Shown: in pieces, positions 1 through 6,345 of the stretch
Layout: every line of letters starts with the position of its first letter
Position numbering within the stretch: position 1 is the first letter of the stretch
The notes under the pieces: generated by a model
What the model saw: only the letters and a program-made list of their open reading frames with translations
The model's database searches: none
What the model was told of the DNA's origin: nothing
DNA from: Betaproteobacteria bacterium
Lineage (GTDB): Bacteria; Pseudomonadota; Gammaproteobacteria; Burkholderiales; Burkholderiaceae
Assembly: GCA_009921765.1 (NCBI GenBank)
Contig: RFXC01000146.1
Location: 1 to 11,159 of the forward strand
DNA length: 11,159 nucleotides
Direction: 5' to 3'
Position numbers and translations under genes: made by a program

Positions 1-537
1 GCCCCGCCGCACGCCCCAGGAATGGTCGCGGCAGGACCACCAGCGATCAAAGCCGATACGTTCACCGCCCACCACCAGTTCGCCGCTCGCCACACCGATC
101 TGATCAAAGCGACGATAGTCTTCCACCGTCCGCCCGTGGAGACGCTCGTAGTGCGGGTGCTCCTCGCGGGCGGGTTCCACGCACTCCCAGACAATCCGTC
201 CGTGGGGCGAGTGATCGCCCGGCGCGATCTCGATCTCGAACGATTTCAGCGGTTCGATCGGGCGAATTCGAAGCGGGCCGCAGACGGTTTCAACGCTGCC
301 GTTGAGTGACCGGGAGACCCGCAAGTTGGTCTGCCTGCCGCCCACCACAGCGACCACGCCGCCGTCGAGCACATTCATGTTGCGATACGCGCCCATGGTG
401 ACCTGGATGGCAACGCGGCCGTCGCCCGAATACATTGCAAACCAGTAGCGGTCGAAGAAACGTGGATCGCTGGTCCAGACATGGTCGAAAGTGGTGGGCA
501 ACTGATGCCAGAGCGTGTCGTCAAGTGGCGTGAGCAT
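1..537 (-). CDS. Lipocalin-like protein of the CrtC/AttH (DUF7065-type) group, C-terminus cut by window edge
   Basis: This open frame starts with ATG at 537 and runs without a stop through base 1, so 179 N-terminal residues are visible and the end is missing. The visible part is rich in short beta-strand-like segments. It ends in a stretch around residues 165-177 that contains WWSCRDHSWGVR. A tryptophan followed by D-H/R-x-W-G is the hallmark of the hydroxyneurosporene synthase (CrtC)/AttH lipocalin-like fold, and I recall the RDHSWG form from unnamed proteins (DUF7064/DUF7065 type) encoded beside phosphotransferases. The start overlaps the preceding small gene by 17 bases and has no clear Shine-Dalgarno sequence, so translation is probably coupled. 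The N-terminal stretch LDDTLWHQLP and the segment TSDPRFFDRYWF fit the expected beginning of this group, which supports the start. The biochemical role is unknown. Hydratase or isomerase activity on an acyl-CoA or lipid is only a guess from the CrtC relationship. Confidence 0.8.
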   Translation of the reverse strand, partial: MLTPLDDTLWHQLPTTFDHVWTSDPRFFDRYWFAMYSGDGRVAIQVTMGAYRNMNVLDGGVVAVVGGRQTNLRVSRSLNGSVETVCGPLRIRPIEPLKSFEIEIAPGDHSPHGRIVWECVEPAREEHPHYERLHGRTVEDYRRFDQIGVASGELVVGGERIGFDRWWSCRDHSWGVRRG

Positions 538-1015
538 TGTGCGGTGAGGTGACGTTGGGGGCGTTGCCAGCAGGCTTTGCGGCAACCGTGGGGACATAGC
601 GCATGGGCACCCTGGCGGCACGTTCGCTCAGGTGACGGCGAATCGCCTGATGGTGCGCGGGAGTAAGACCGGGTGAGCAGATCGCCTCGGAAAGCAGGGC
701 GCGAAGCGCGGTGTTCCGGACATCGAGCGCCTTGCTGTCAGCGGCATCGGGCGCGGGTTTCGCGAGCGTATCCGCGACGCGCTGCGCGAGCTCGGGCGAG
801 AGCGTTGCCTGTAGCGTGGCGAGCAGCGCTGCGCTCGCCCGATTGTCATCGCGCAAAAAGGCCGCCACCCCCGGCATGGCGCCAGTGAGCATTCTGAGAT
901 TGGCGACGAGATTGTCGAGAATCGTTCGCGCGAACGGATCGTTCACACAGGGCGCCACTACCTGCTCAAGGATCCGGCAGGTGCCCTCCAGCTGCTCGCC
1001 CATATCGGGTCTCAT
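521..1015 (-). CDS. Small helical protein of unknown family, possible partner of the adjacent phosphotransferase
   Basis: This 164-residue protein is of no family I can name with certainty. Residues 1 to about 130 are predicted by eye to be almost entirely amphipathic helix, rich in Ala, Leu and Arg (for example EQLEGTCRILEQVVAP, then ILDNLVANLRML near residues 32-43). The last ~28 residues (from about 136) look like a flexible Pro/Ala/Asn-rich tail. There is no signal peptide, membrane segment or catalytic motif. The ATG overlaps the stop of the phosphotransferase (ATGA at 1015-1012), and GGAG lies 8 bases upstream. Small helical proteins encoded directly after APH-like kinases include LvaB of the P. 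putida levulinate operon and the DUF6285 group; LvaB is needed for full activity of the kinase LvaA. The helix pattern and gene position fit such a role, but sequence homology is not shown. Confidence 0.75.
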   Translation of the reverse strand: MRPDMGEQLEGTCRILEQVVAPCVNDPFARTILDNLVANLRMLTGAMPGVAAFLRDDNRASAALLATLQATLSPELAQRVADTLAKPAPDAADSKALDVRNTALRALLSEAICSPGLTPAHHQAIRRHLSERAARVPMRYVPTVAAKPAGNAPNVTSPHNAHAT

Positions 1016-2061
1016 GACGCGCGCTCCATCATCTGGAACATGGGGCGGTAGAGCCAGGAGGGTGTCTGGAAAACGCGGTCGTAGCGACCCGCCACGAATT
1101 CAGCGATGGCGGTGAGCTGAATCACCGCGAGCTTCCAGTTTGAAAACACGTTCCACCAGGTAAGGTGATGCTCATTGACTATCCGGCCGGTGAGGGCCCG
1201 ATAGCCGGCAACGATCTGTTCGCGTTCCCAATGATCGGCGATCTGATGCTCGCGGCGCCGCACCGGATTGGTGATCCAGCCCAGATCTTCCAGCGGGTCA
1301 CCAAGGTGCGCGGTTTCCCAGTCAAGCTTGGCTGTGATGCGGCCGTTCTCCACCAGCGCGTTGCCTGGCTTGAAGTCGCCGTGTACCAGCACAACCGCCT
1401 CGGCCTCGGGCTCGCGCGCCGACAGCCAGGCATGGATGTAGTCGAGCTCCGGGTGAGGCTCGAGTCTCACCCGCTGATAGACCCTGGTCCAGTGCGCGAG
1501 TTCAACCGATGAGGGCTTGTCCTGCGGCTCGCCCAGACTTGCTCCCAGGCCCGCCGCGCGCCAGTCGAACGCGTGAATCCTGGTGAGTACTTCCAGAAAC
1601 CGCTGGGCGAGTGCGAGTCGCGCCTCGATGGGCGCCGAGCCGTTCAGGACCAGGTAGTCGCACTGTCCTGGCATGCGATCCATCACGATCGAGGGGGCGC
1701 CCAGATAGCGGCCATCGGGATCGGCCCAGTGCACACGGGGCGTGGGCACATCGCTGTGCGCGAGCGCCGACAGCACGGCGAATTCCCGGTCGCGTTCCGT
1801 CTCGAGCAGGGTACCCGAGGCGTCCCGCATCAGCATCAGCTCATGCGAGTGCGTGCCGCGTGCGTCGGTCCATGAAGCATCGAGACGCCAGTTCTCGCGC
1901 GACAGACCCCCGGCCGAGCGGACGAGACGCTCAAGACGGATATCGCGTGCCTTCGGAGTCTGGGCGCGGATCAGGGCAGTGAGCCCGCTGACGACCGCGT
2001 CGGAAAGTTGATCGGCGCCTGTCTGGTCAGACGTGACTGCACGATCGGTGGGCGCGTTCAT
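1012..2061 (-). CDS. APH-like phosphotransferase (LvaA/ACAD10-11 kinase-domain type)
   Basis: This 349-residue cytoplasmic kinase belongs to the aminoglycoside phosphotransferase/choline kinase fold. The catalytic loop HGDFKPGN (residues 227-234) supplies the catalytic Asp229 and the metal-binding Asn234. The metal-binding LDWE (Asp247) follows at 246-249, then HLGDPLEDLGW, typical of the family subset linked to acyl-CoA metabolism rather than drug resistance. An N-lobe with GGLSRENW around 51-58 fits the nucleotide-binding loop. Length is normal for a stand-alone member. The gene lies 10 bases after the acyl-CoA dehydrogenase and overlaps the next small gene by 4 bases. In LvaA and in the N-terminal part of ACAD10/ACAD11 this fold phosphorylates the hydroxyl of 4-hydroxyacyl-CoAs. 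By context the same kind of substrate is likely here, but which one is unknown. The Shine-Dalgarno sequence before ATG 2061 is weak (GGG about 9 bases upstream). Confidence 0.9.
   Translation of the reverse strand: MNAPTDRAVTSDQTGADQLSDAVVSGLTALIRAQTPKARDIRLERLVRSAGGLSRENWRLDASWTDARGTHSHELMLMRDASGTLLETERDREFAVLSALAHSDVPTPRVHWADPDGRYLGAPSIVMDRMPGQCDYLVLNGSAPIEARLALAQRFLEVLTRIHAFDWRAAGLGASLGEPQDKPSSVELAHWTRVYQRVRLEPHPELDYIHAWLSAREPEAEAVVLVHGDFKPGNALVENGRITAKLDWETAHLGDPLEDLGWITNPVRRREHQIADHWEREQIVAGYRALTGRIVNEHHLTWWNVFSNWKLAVIQLTAIAEFVAGRYDRVFQTPSWLYRPMFQMMERAS
1024..1027 (-). promoter_or_regulatory. Ribosome binding site of the small helical gene
   Basis: GGAG on the minus strand, inside the last codons of the phosphotransferase gene, lies 8 bases before the ATG at 1015. 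It supports that start and shows that the small gene has its own initiation signal in addition to the ATGA overlap. Confidence 0.6.
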
Positions 2062-2071
2062 GGCTTACCCG

Positions 2072-3232
2072 TCAGGATGGCTTTTTGACTCGCGGCAGGA
2101 GCGCGTTCCCGATGATCTGCTTCATTACCTCGGCGCTGCCGCCACCGATCCTGCACATCCGCGCGTCGGCATAGGCGCGCGCGATCGGGTACTCCCACAT
2201 ATAGCCCCATCCGCCGAAAAGCTGCAGGCAGCGGTCCATCACCCGTCCCTGCAGCTCGGTGGTGGTGAGCTTGGCTGCAGCCGCATCGGTGGCATCGAGC
2301 TCGCCCCGCAGGTGAAGCTCGATCGCGCGGTCCACGAAGACGCGCTGCGCGAGGACCTCGGCATGAAGCTCGGCAAGCTGAAAGCGGGTGTTCTGAAAGT
2401 CGGCCAGTGTTTGACCGAACATCTCGCGGCCTACCGCGTAGTCGCGGGTCCAGACAATGGCCGCCTCGCTGCTGGCGACTGCGCGGATGGCCTGGATCAG
2501 CCGCTCCTGCGCAAGCTGCGTCATCAGCATGGCAAAGCCTTCGCCCTCGCCGCCCAGGCGGTTGCTGACCGGCACGCGCAGGTCGGAAAAAAACAGCTCC
2601 GCAGTGTCCTGCGCCTTGCAGCCGATTTTTTCCAGCCTTCTGCCGCGTGTGAAGCCGGCTCGATCGGTTTCCACCAGGATGAGGCTCACCCCCTTGGCCC
2701 TAGCCTTGGGATCGGTCTTGCAGGCGAGAAGGAGCAGATCGGCGCTGTGGCCGTTGGTGATGAATACCTTCTGACCATTGATCACGTAGTGATCGCCATC
2801 GCGGATCGCCTGTGTACGCATGGCCTGCACATCGCTGCCACCCGAGGGCTCGCTCATACCGAGTGCGCACACCACTTCACCCGAGGCCATCCGCGGCAGC
2901 CAGGTGCGCTTCTGCTCCTCGGTGCCAAAGTCGACCAGGTAGGGCGCGACAATATCGGAGTGCAGGTAGAAGGTGGGACCGGTTGCGCCTGCGCGTGCGA
3001 ATTCCTCGATCAGGATCGTGCTGTGCAGGAAATCGCCACCCATGCCGCCGTAGTCGGTGGAGACGTTGCAGCACAGAAGCCCTGCCTGAGCGGCTTCGCG
3101 CCAGAGCGTGCGCGGGACCTCGCCGTCTTTTTCCCACTGGGCGTGGTGAGGCGTGACGCGCTCCGCGATAAAGCGCTGGACGGTGGTCCGGAAGACCTCG
3201 TGATCGGCATCAAAGAGGGTGCGTGGAATCAT
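2072..3232 (-). CDS. Acyl-CoA dehydrogenase, long-chain/isovaleryl active-site type
   Basis: This 386-residue FAD-dependent acyl-CoA dehydrogenase would act on an acyl-CoA in the cytoplasm and pass electrons to electron-transfer flavoprotein. The first family signature GMSEPSGGSD is at 125-134. The FAD/substrate segment INGQKVFITNG is at 151-161, and the C-terminal signature containing QLFGGWGYMWEYP at 337-349. The usual catalytic Glu of medium/short-chain enzymes (the IYEGT position) is absent: the sequence reads RIGGGSAE at 361-368, with Gly364 in that place. The alternative catalytic Glu used by long-chain and isovaleryl enzymes is present in QLAQERL (Glu243). The enzyme therefore looks competent, of the LCAD-like geometry. 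Its ATG overlaps the CoA-transferase stop (ATGA at 3232-3229). The kinase gene follows directly, the same pairing that is fused in ACAD10/11 and adjacent in LvaA/LvaC, so elimination of a phosphorylated hydroxyl is an alternative to plain desaturation. Confidence 0.95.
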   Translation of the reverse strand: MIPRTLFDADHEVFRTTVQRFIAERVTPHHAQWEKDGEVPRTLWREAAQAGLLCCNVSTDYGGMGGDFLHSTILIEEFARAGATGPTFYLHSDIVAPYLVDFGTEEQKRTWLPRMASGEVVCALGMSEPSGGSDVQAMRTQAIRDGDHYVINGQKVFITNGHSADLLLLACKTDPKARAKGVSLILVETDRAGFTRGRRLEKIGCKAQDTAELFFSDLRVPVSNRLGGEGEGFAMLMTQLAQERLIQAIRAVASSEAAIVWTRDYAVGREMFGQTLADFQNTRFQLAELHAEVLAQRVFVDRAIELHLRGELDATDAAAAKLTTTELQGRVMDRCLQLFGGWGYMWEYPIARAYADARMCRIGGGSAEVMKQIIGNALLPRVKKPS

Positions 3233-4449
3233 GGTGGGCTGACTGGTTCGGCGGCACAGACGCCGCCCGGCTCGGTGAAACGCGCGATGGTGGCGGCGTC
3301 AAAGCCGCATTCGCGCAGGATATCGGTGCTGTGTTCGCCCAGCCCCGGCGGCAGGCGGCGCACTGCGGGTGGGGAGGCGCTCAGCCGCAGCGGATTCATC
3401 GGCACGCGCAGCAACCCCTCTGTGGGATGCTCTTCAAGGCTCCAGAAGCCGATGGCGTGCAGATGGGGGTCGGCCACCAGGTCCTCCAGGCTGTTCACAA
3501 CCGAGAATGGAATGTCTTCGGGGGTGAGCAGTTGCAGCCATTCGGCATTGGTTTTCCTGGCAACCTGTTGCTCGACCTCGTCCCACACCTCGCGGAAATG
3601 CCGCTGACGCGCTGCAAAGGTCGCAAAGCGCGGGTCCGCCATCACCCCGGAGGCGCCTGCAAGCTCGAAGAAACGCCGCCAATGCGCATCGGTATAGGGA
3701 AGCAAGGCCAGATGTCCGTCCCGGGTTCGATAAGGTCTTCGAACCGCCTTTGCGACCGGTTCATAGCCCATTGGCGCAATCGGTGGCTCGAACGCGTGGC
3801 CCCATTGATGTTCCATCATGTTGAAGGCGGCGAGCGTCTCGAACATGGACACATCAACCTGCTGGCCCTCGCCGGTGCGCAGCCGGTGCATCAGCGCAAG
3901 CACGATTGCATAGGCGGCATGCACGCCACTGATCTTGTCGGCCACGATGGTGGGAATGAAGCGGGGTTCACCCGCCACGACGCTTTGCAGACGGGCAAGC
4001 CCCGAGGCCGCCTGGATGATGTCGTCGTAGGCCGGACGTCCGCCGTAGGGGCCATGATCGGCGTAGCCCGTGACATGGCAGTACACCAGGGCGGGGTGGG
4101 CCCGCCCGAGCAGGTCGTAATCGAGCCCCAGGCGCTTGGCTGCGGGTGTGCGCATCGAGTGCAGCAGCACATCGCTCTGCGCGACCAGTCGGTCGAGAAT
4201 CTGCCGGCCTTCCGGGCGCTTGAGATCGACCACAATGCTGCGCTTGTTGCGGTTCGAGGTCAGGAAAAACGAGCCCATCCTGGCTGACCGGCGCGGTCCG
4301 ATCGCACGTGTGAGGTCGCCCTCGGGCGGCTCCAGTTTGATCACCTCGGCGCCCATGTCGCCCAGGTATTGCCCCGCCAGCGGGCCAAAAATCATCGAGG
4401 CGATTTCCAGCACGCGAATGCCATCGAGCGGACGTTTGGCAGTGGCCAT
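3229..4449 (-). CDS. Class III CoA-transferase (CaiB/BaiF family)
   Basis: This 406-residue enzyme moves CoA between carboxylic acids through an enzyme-bound aspartyl anhydride. The N-terminal motif LDGIRVLEIASMIFGPLAGQ (8-27) with DMGAEVIKLEPPEGD (31-45) is typical of the family. The catalytic Asp is expected in RPAYDD (138-143), most likely Asp142, followed by IIQAASGL. HVTGYADHGPYGGR before it and the C-terminal GLGEHSTDIL are also family hallmarks. Length matches the usual 390-430. It starts with ATG 8 bases after the cyclase gene, with only a weak Shine-Dalgarno sequence, and ends in an ATGA overlap with the acyl-CoA dehydrogenase. It probably activates the pathway substrate or recycles CoA from a product. 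Donor and acceptor cannot be read from the sequence. Confidence 0.95.
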   Translation of the reverse strand: MATAKRPLDGIRVLEIASMIFGPLAGQYLGDMGAEVIKLEPPEGDLTRAIGPRRSARMGSFFLTSNRNKRSIVVDLKRPEGRQILDRLVAQSDVLLHSMRTPAAKRLGLDYDLLGRAHPALVYCHVTGYADHGPYGGRPAYDDIIQAASGLARLQSVVAGEPRFIPTIVADKISGVHAAYAIVLALMHRLRTGEGQQVDVSMFETLAAFNMMEHQWGHAFEPPIAPMGYEPVAKAVRRPYRTRDGHLALLPYTDAHWRRFFELAGASGVMADPRFATFAARQRHFREVWDEVEQQVARKTNAEWLQLLTPEDIPFSVVNSLEDLVADPHLHAIGFWSLEEHPTEGLLRVPMNPLRLSASPPAVRRLPPGLGEHSTDILRECGFDAATIARFTEPGGVCAAEPVSPP

Positions 4450-4457
4450 GACGGGTC

Positions 4458-5357
4458 TCAGAGAATCGCGACCGGCGACAAGGGCGAGCCTGTTGCCCCC
4501 ACGATGGGTAGCGCGCTCGCCACGAACATGAAGGTATGACGACCGCTTTCCACGAGTGGGTCGAGCATCAGTCCTTCCAGAAGGGGAATGCCGTAGTCAC
4601 GAATCAGGCACTGGTGCACCGGGAACACGGTGCCGTCGGCAAAGGGCAGCACTTCAACCGCAAAGTTGTCGGCGCCCACCATGGCAATGTCCTGATTGGC
4701 AAGCCACTGTGCTGCGTCGAGGTCGATGCCGGGTTCAGTGTTGAATGAGGGATGCGAAACCGTTTTCTGTGCCTCGAGCCAGCCGGTGCGAAGCAGCACC
4801 GCATCGCCCGGCTCGAGATGAACGCCGATTGCGCTTGCGGCGTCTTCCAGGTCGGCGCGCGTGATCACCTCGCCATCGTGCAGCAAACGCCCCCGCAGGC
4901 GCACCAGATCGAGCAGAACGCCGCGCGTGACCACGGGCGGCATCTTGTCCACGCCCAGTCTTGCCGCACCCGTGGTGCTGCGAAGGGTGCTGCCCAGGTA
5001 GCCGTTATAGAGGCGGTCGTCGTACCAGGCATGGCAGAGTGCATCGACGTGGGTACCGATGTGAAGGGGCATCACCACCGTGTCCTCGGCAAACTGAAAG
5101 CCGCCAGGACGCCTTGCCCCGGCAGCGTAGTCGCCCCCATCACGGCCCATGAAGTGCTGCAGCCCGCAGCGATGCGCGGGCACCGGTGTTTTTGGCGACA
5201 GGAGCTGCGCGAGCCTGAGTACCGTGCCCGTTCGCACCAGCGCGGTGGCTCGACGCACCTGCGCCGGTGTGATGGTGTTCAGTGCACCACGCTCGTCATC
5301 CGGACCCCAGCGTTGCCAGGCGCTGCCCGTGGCGAGCGCATCCTTCACTTCCGACAT
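4458..5357 (-). CDS. Cyclase-family metal-dependent hydrolase (kynurenine formamidase-like fold)
   Basis: This 299-residue protein belongs to the 'cyclase' family, whose members include kynurenine formamidase and isatin hydrolase. The metal-binding signature HxGTHxDxxxH is complete at residues 99-109 (HIGTHVDALCH), giving His99, His103, Asp105 and a catalytic His109. The opening WGPDDERGALNTIT (17-30) is typical of the longer, ~300-residue branch rather than the ~210-residue KynB enzymes. There is no signal peptide. The ATG at 5357 is one base after the stop of the Bug protein, with AAGG 13-16 bases upstream as a poor ribosome binding site, so coupling is likely. In this operon it could hydrolyse a cyclic amide, lactone or other ring before CoA activation. 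That is inference from the family, and no tryptophan-pathway neighbours support kynurenine as substrate. Confidence 0.9.
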   Translation of the reverse strand: MSEVKDALATGSAWQRWGPDDERGALNTITPAQVRRATALVRTGTVLRLAQLLSPKTPVPAHRCGLQHFMGRDGGDYAAGARRPGGFQFAEDTVVMPLHIGTHVDALCHAWYDDRLYNGYLGSTLRSTTGAARLGVDKMPPVVTRGVLLDLVRLRGRLLHDGEVITRADLEDAASAIGVHLEPGDAVLLRTGWLEAQKTVSHPSFNTEPGIDLDAAQWLANQDIAMVGADNFAVEVLPFADGTVFPVHQCLIRDYGIPLLEGLMLDPLVESGRHTFMFVASALPIVGATGSPLSPVAIL

Positions 5358-5358
5358 G

Positions 5359-6345
5359 TCAGTCTGCCTTGGCGCCCGAAAGGCGTATCAGTTCCTGGAA
5401 CTTGATGCGTTCGCGCGCGGCGAAGGCAACGGTCTCCTGGGGGGTGGATGAGGTGAGACGTGCGCCCGCCGTCAGGAAGCGCTCCTGCACCGATTTGTCG
5501 GCGGCGATCTCGGCCACGGTGCGGGAGAGCTTTTCGACGATTGCCGCCGGTGTCCCGGCAGGCGCAACCAGTGCACCCCATGAAGTGATCACGAAATCGG
5601 CAATGCCGGCCTCGGCCATGGTGGGCAGATCGGGCAGCGTCGGCCAACGCTCCGGGCAGGTCACCGCGAGGCCGCGTACCTGACCGCCGGCGAGAAGCCC
5701 TGCGTAGCTTGCGATGTTGTCGATCGATGTGTCGAGTGCGCCTGAGAGCAGCATCGAGATGGTCTGGGGCGCCCCGCGCGCCGGTACGTGGGTGGCCGAG
5801 ATGCCGGTGCGGACCCGGAACAGTTCACCCGCGAGGTGCGGCGTGGTGCCCACGCCCGAGGAGCCGAAGTTGATGCCCTTTGGTTGCGACTTGGCCCAGG
5901 TGATGAAGTCATTGAGCGTGCGCGCCTGGTTGTGCTGGGGCGAAACCAGCACCACATTGCAGTTGGCCCAGAACGTTGAGATGTAGGAGAAGCCGCCCTC
6001 GGGGTCGTAGGGCAGGCTCTTGAACAGATACTGGTTGATCGAGAGCGTTCCGATGGTGGCGCTGGTAAGCGTGTAGCCATCGGGCGCAGCTTTGGCACCG
6101 GCCTCCATGCCAATGTTGCCGCCCGCGCCGGTACGGTTCTCCACCACGAAGGTCTGGCCGAGTTTCAAGCGCAACTGATCAGCGAGGATTCTGGTGAGCA
6201 CGTCGGATGCGCCGCCCGTTGGGAAAGGCATCACGATCCTCACCGGCTTTTCCGGCCAGTTGGTGGCCTGAGCCAAGGCGGCGGGCGCGGCGCTGGCGAG
6301 GGCAAGCGCCAGCGTGGCAGTGAGCGCATGGGTACGCGACTTCAT
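5359..6345 (-). CDS. Bug/TctC-family periplasmic solute-binding protein
   Basis: This 328-residue extracytoplasmic receptor of the tripartite tricarboxylate transporter (TctC/Bug) family binds a carboxylate in the periplasm. A signal peptide covers residues 1-25 (basic start MKSR, hydrophobic Ala/Leu core, cleavage after AALA). The mature part opens with WPEKPVRIVMPFPTGGASD (30-48), containing the family's ligand-loop motif, then VENRTGAGGNIG (68-79) and PDGYTL (88-93). Length is typical (about 320-330). The ATG overlaps the cupin stop (ATGA at 6345-6342) and has a strong AAAGGAG 8 bases upstream, fitting a protein made in larger amounts than its neighbours. No TctA or TctB membrane subunit is present in the window; such orphan receptors are common in Burkholderiales. 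It probably captures the substrate that the rest of the operon degrades. Confidence 0.96.
   Translation of the reverse strand: MKSRTHALTATLALALASAAPAALAQATNWPEKPVRIVMPFPTGGASDVLTRILADQLRLKLGQTFVVENRTGAGGNIGMEAGAKAAPDGYTLTSATIGTLSINQYLFKSLPYDPEGGFSYISTFWANCNVVLVSPQHNQARTLNDFITWAKSQPKGINFGSSGVGTTPHLAGELFRVRTGISATHVPARGAPQTISMLLSGALDTSIDNIASYAGLLAGGQVRGLAVTCPERWPTLPDLPTMAEAGIADFVITSWGALVAPAGTPAAIVEKLSRTVAEIAADKSVQERFLTAGARLTSSTPQETVAFAARERIKFQELIRLSGAKAD

Noticed and set aside
22..309. Small plus-strand open frame near the left edge (95 codons)
   Set aside because: It is antisense to the lipocalin-like gene, which is open across the whole of 1-537 and carries a recognisable motif.
1012..2061. 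Aminoglycoside or other antibiotic resistance kinase
   Set aside because: The fold is shared, but the sequence after the DWE motif (HLGDPLEDLGW) and the neighbouring acyl-CoA genes fit the acyl-CoA-linked phosphotransferases instead.
2033..3607. Long plus-strand open frame (524 codons)
   Set aside because: It lies antisense to the acyl-CoA dehydrogenase and part of the CoA-transferase, both of which carry full family motifs. Its translation shows no recognisable domain; GC-rich coding DNA commonly leaves the opposite strand open.
3223..4287. Plus-strand open frame of 354 codons
   Set aside because: It is antisense to the CoA-transferase and has no family resemblance.
4458..5357. Kynurenine formamidase (kynB)
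   Set aside because: The metal motif is shared across the whole cyclase family, the protein is about 90 residues longer than KynB, and no kynureninase or tryptophan dioxygenase gene is nearby.
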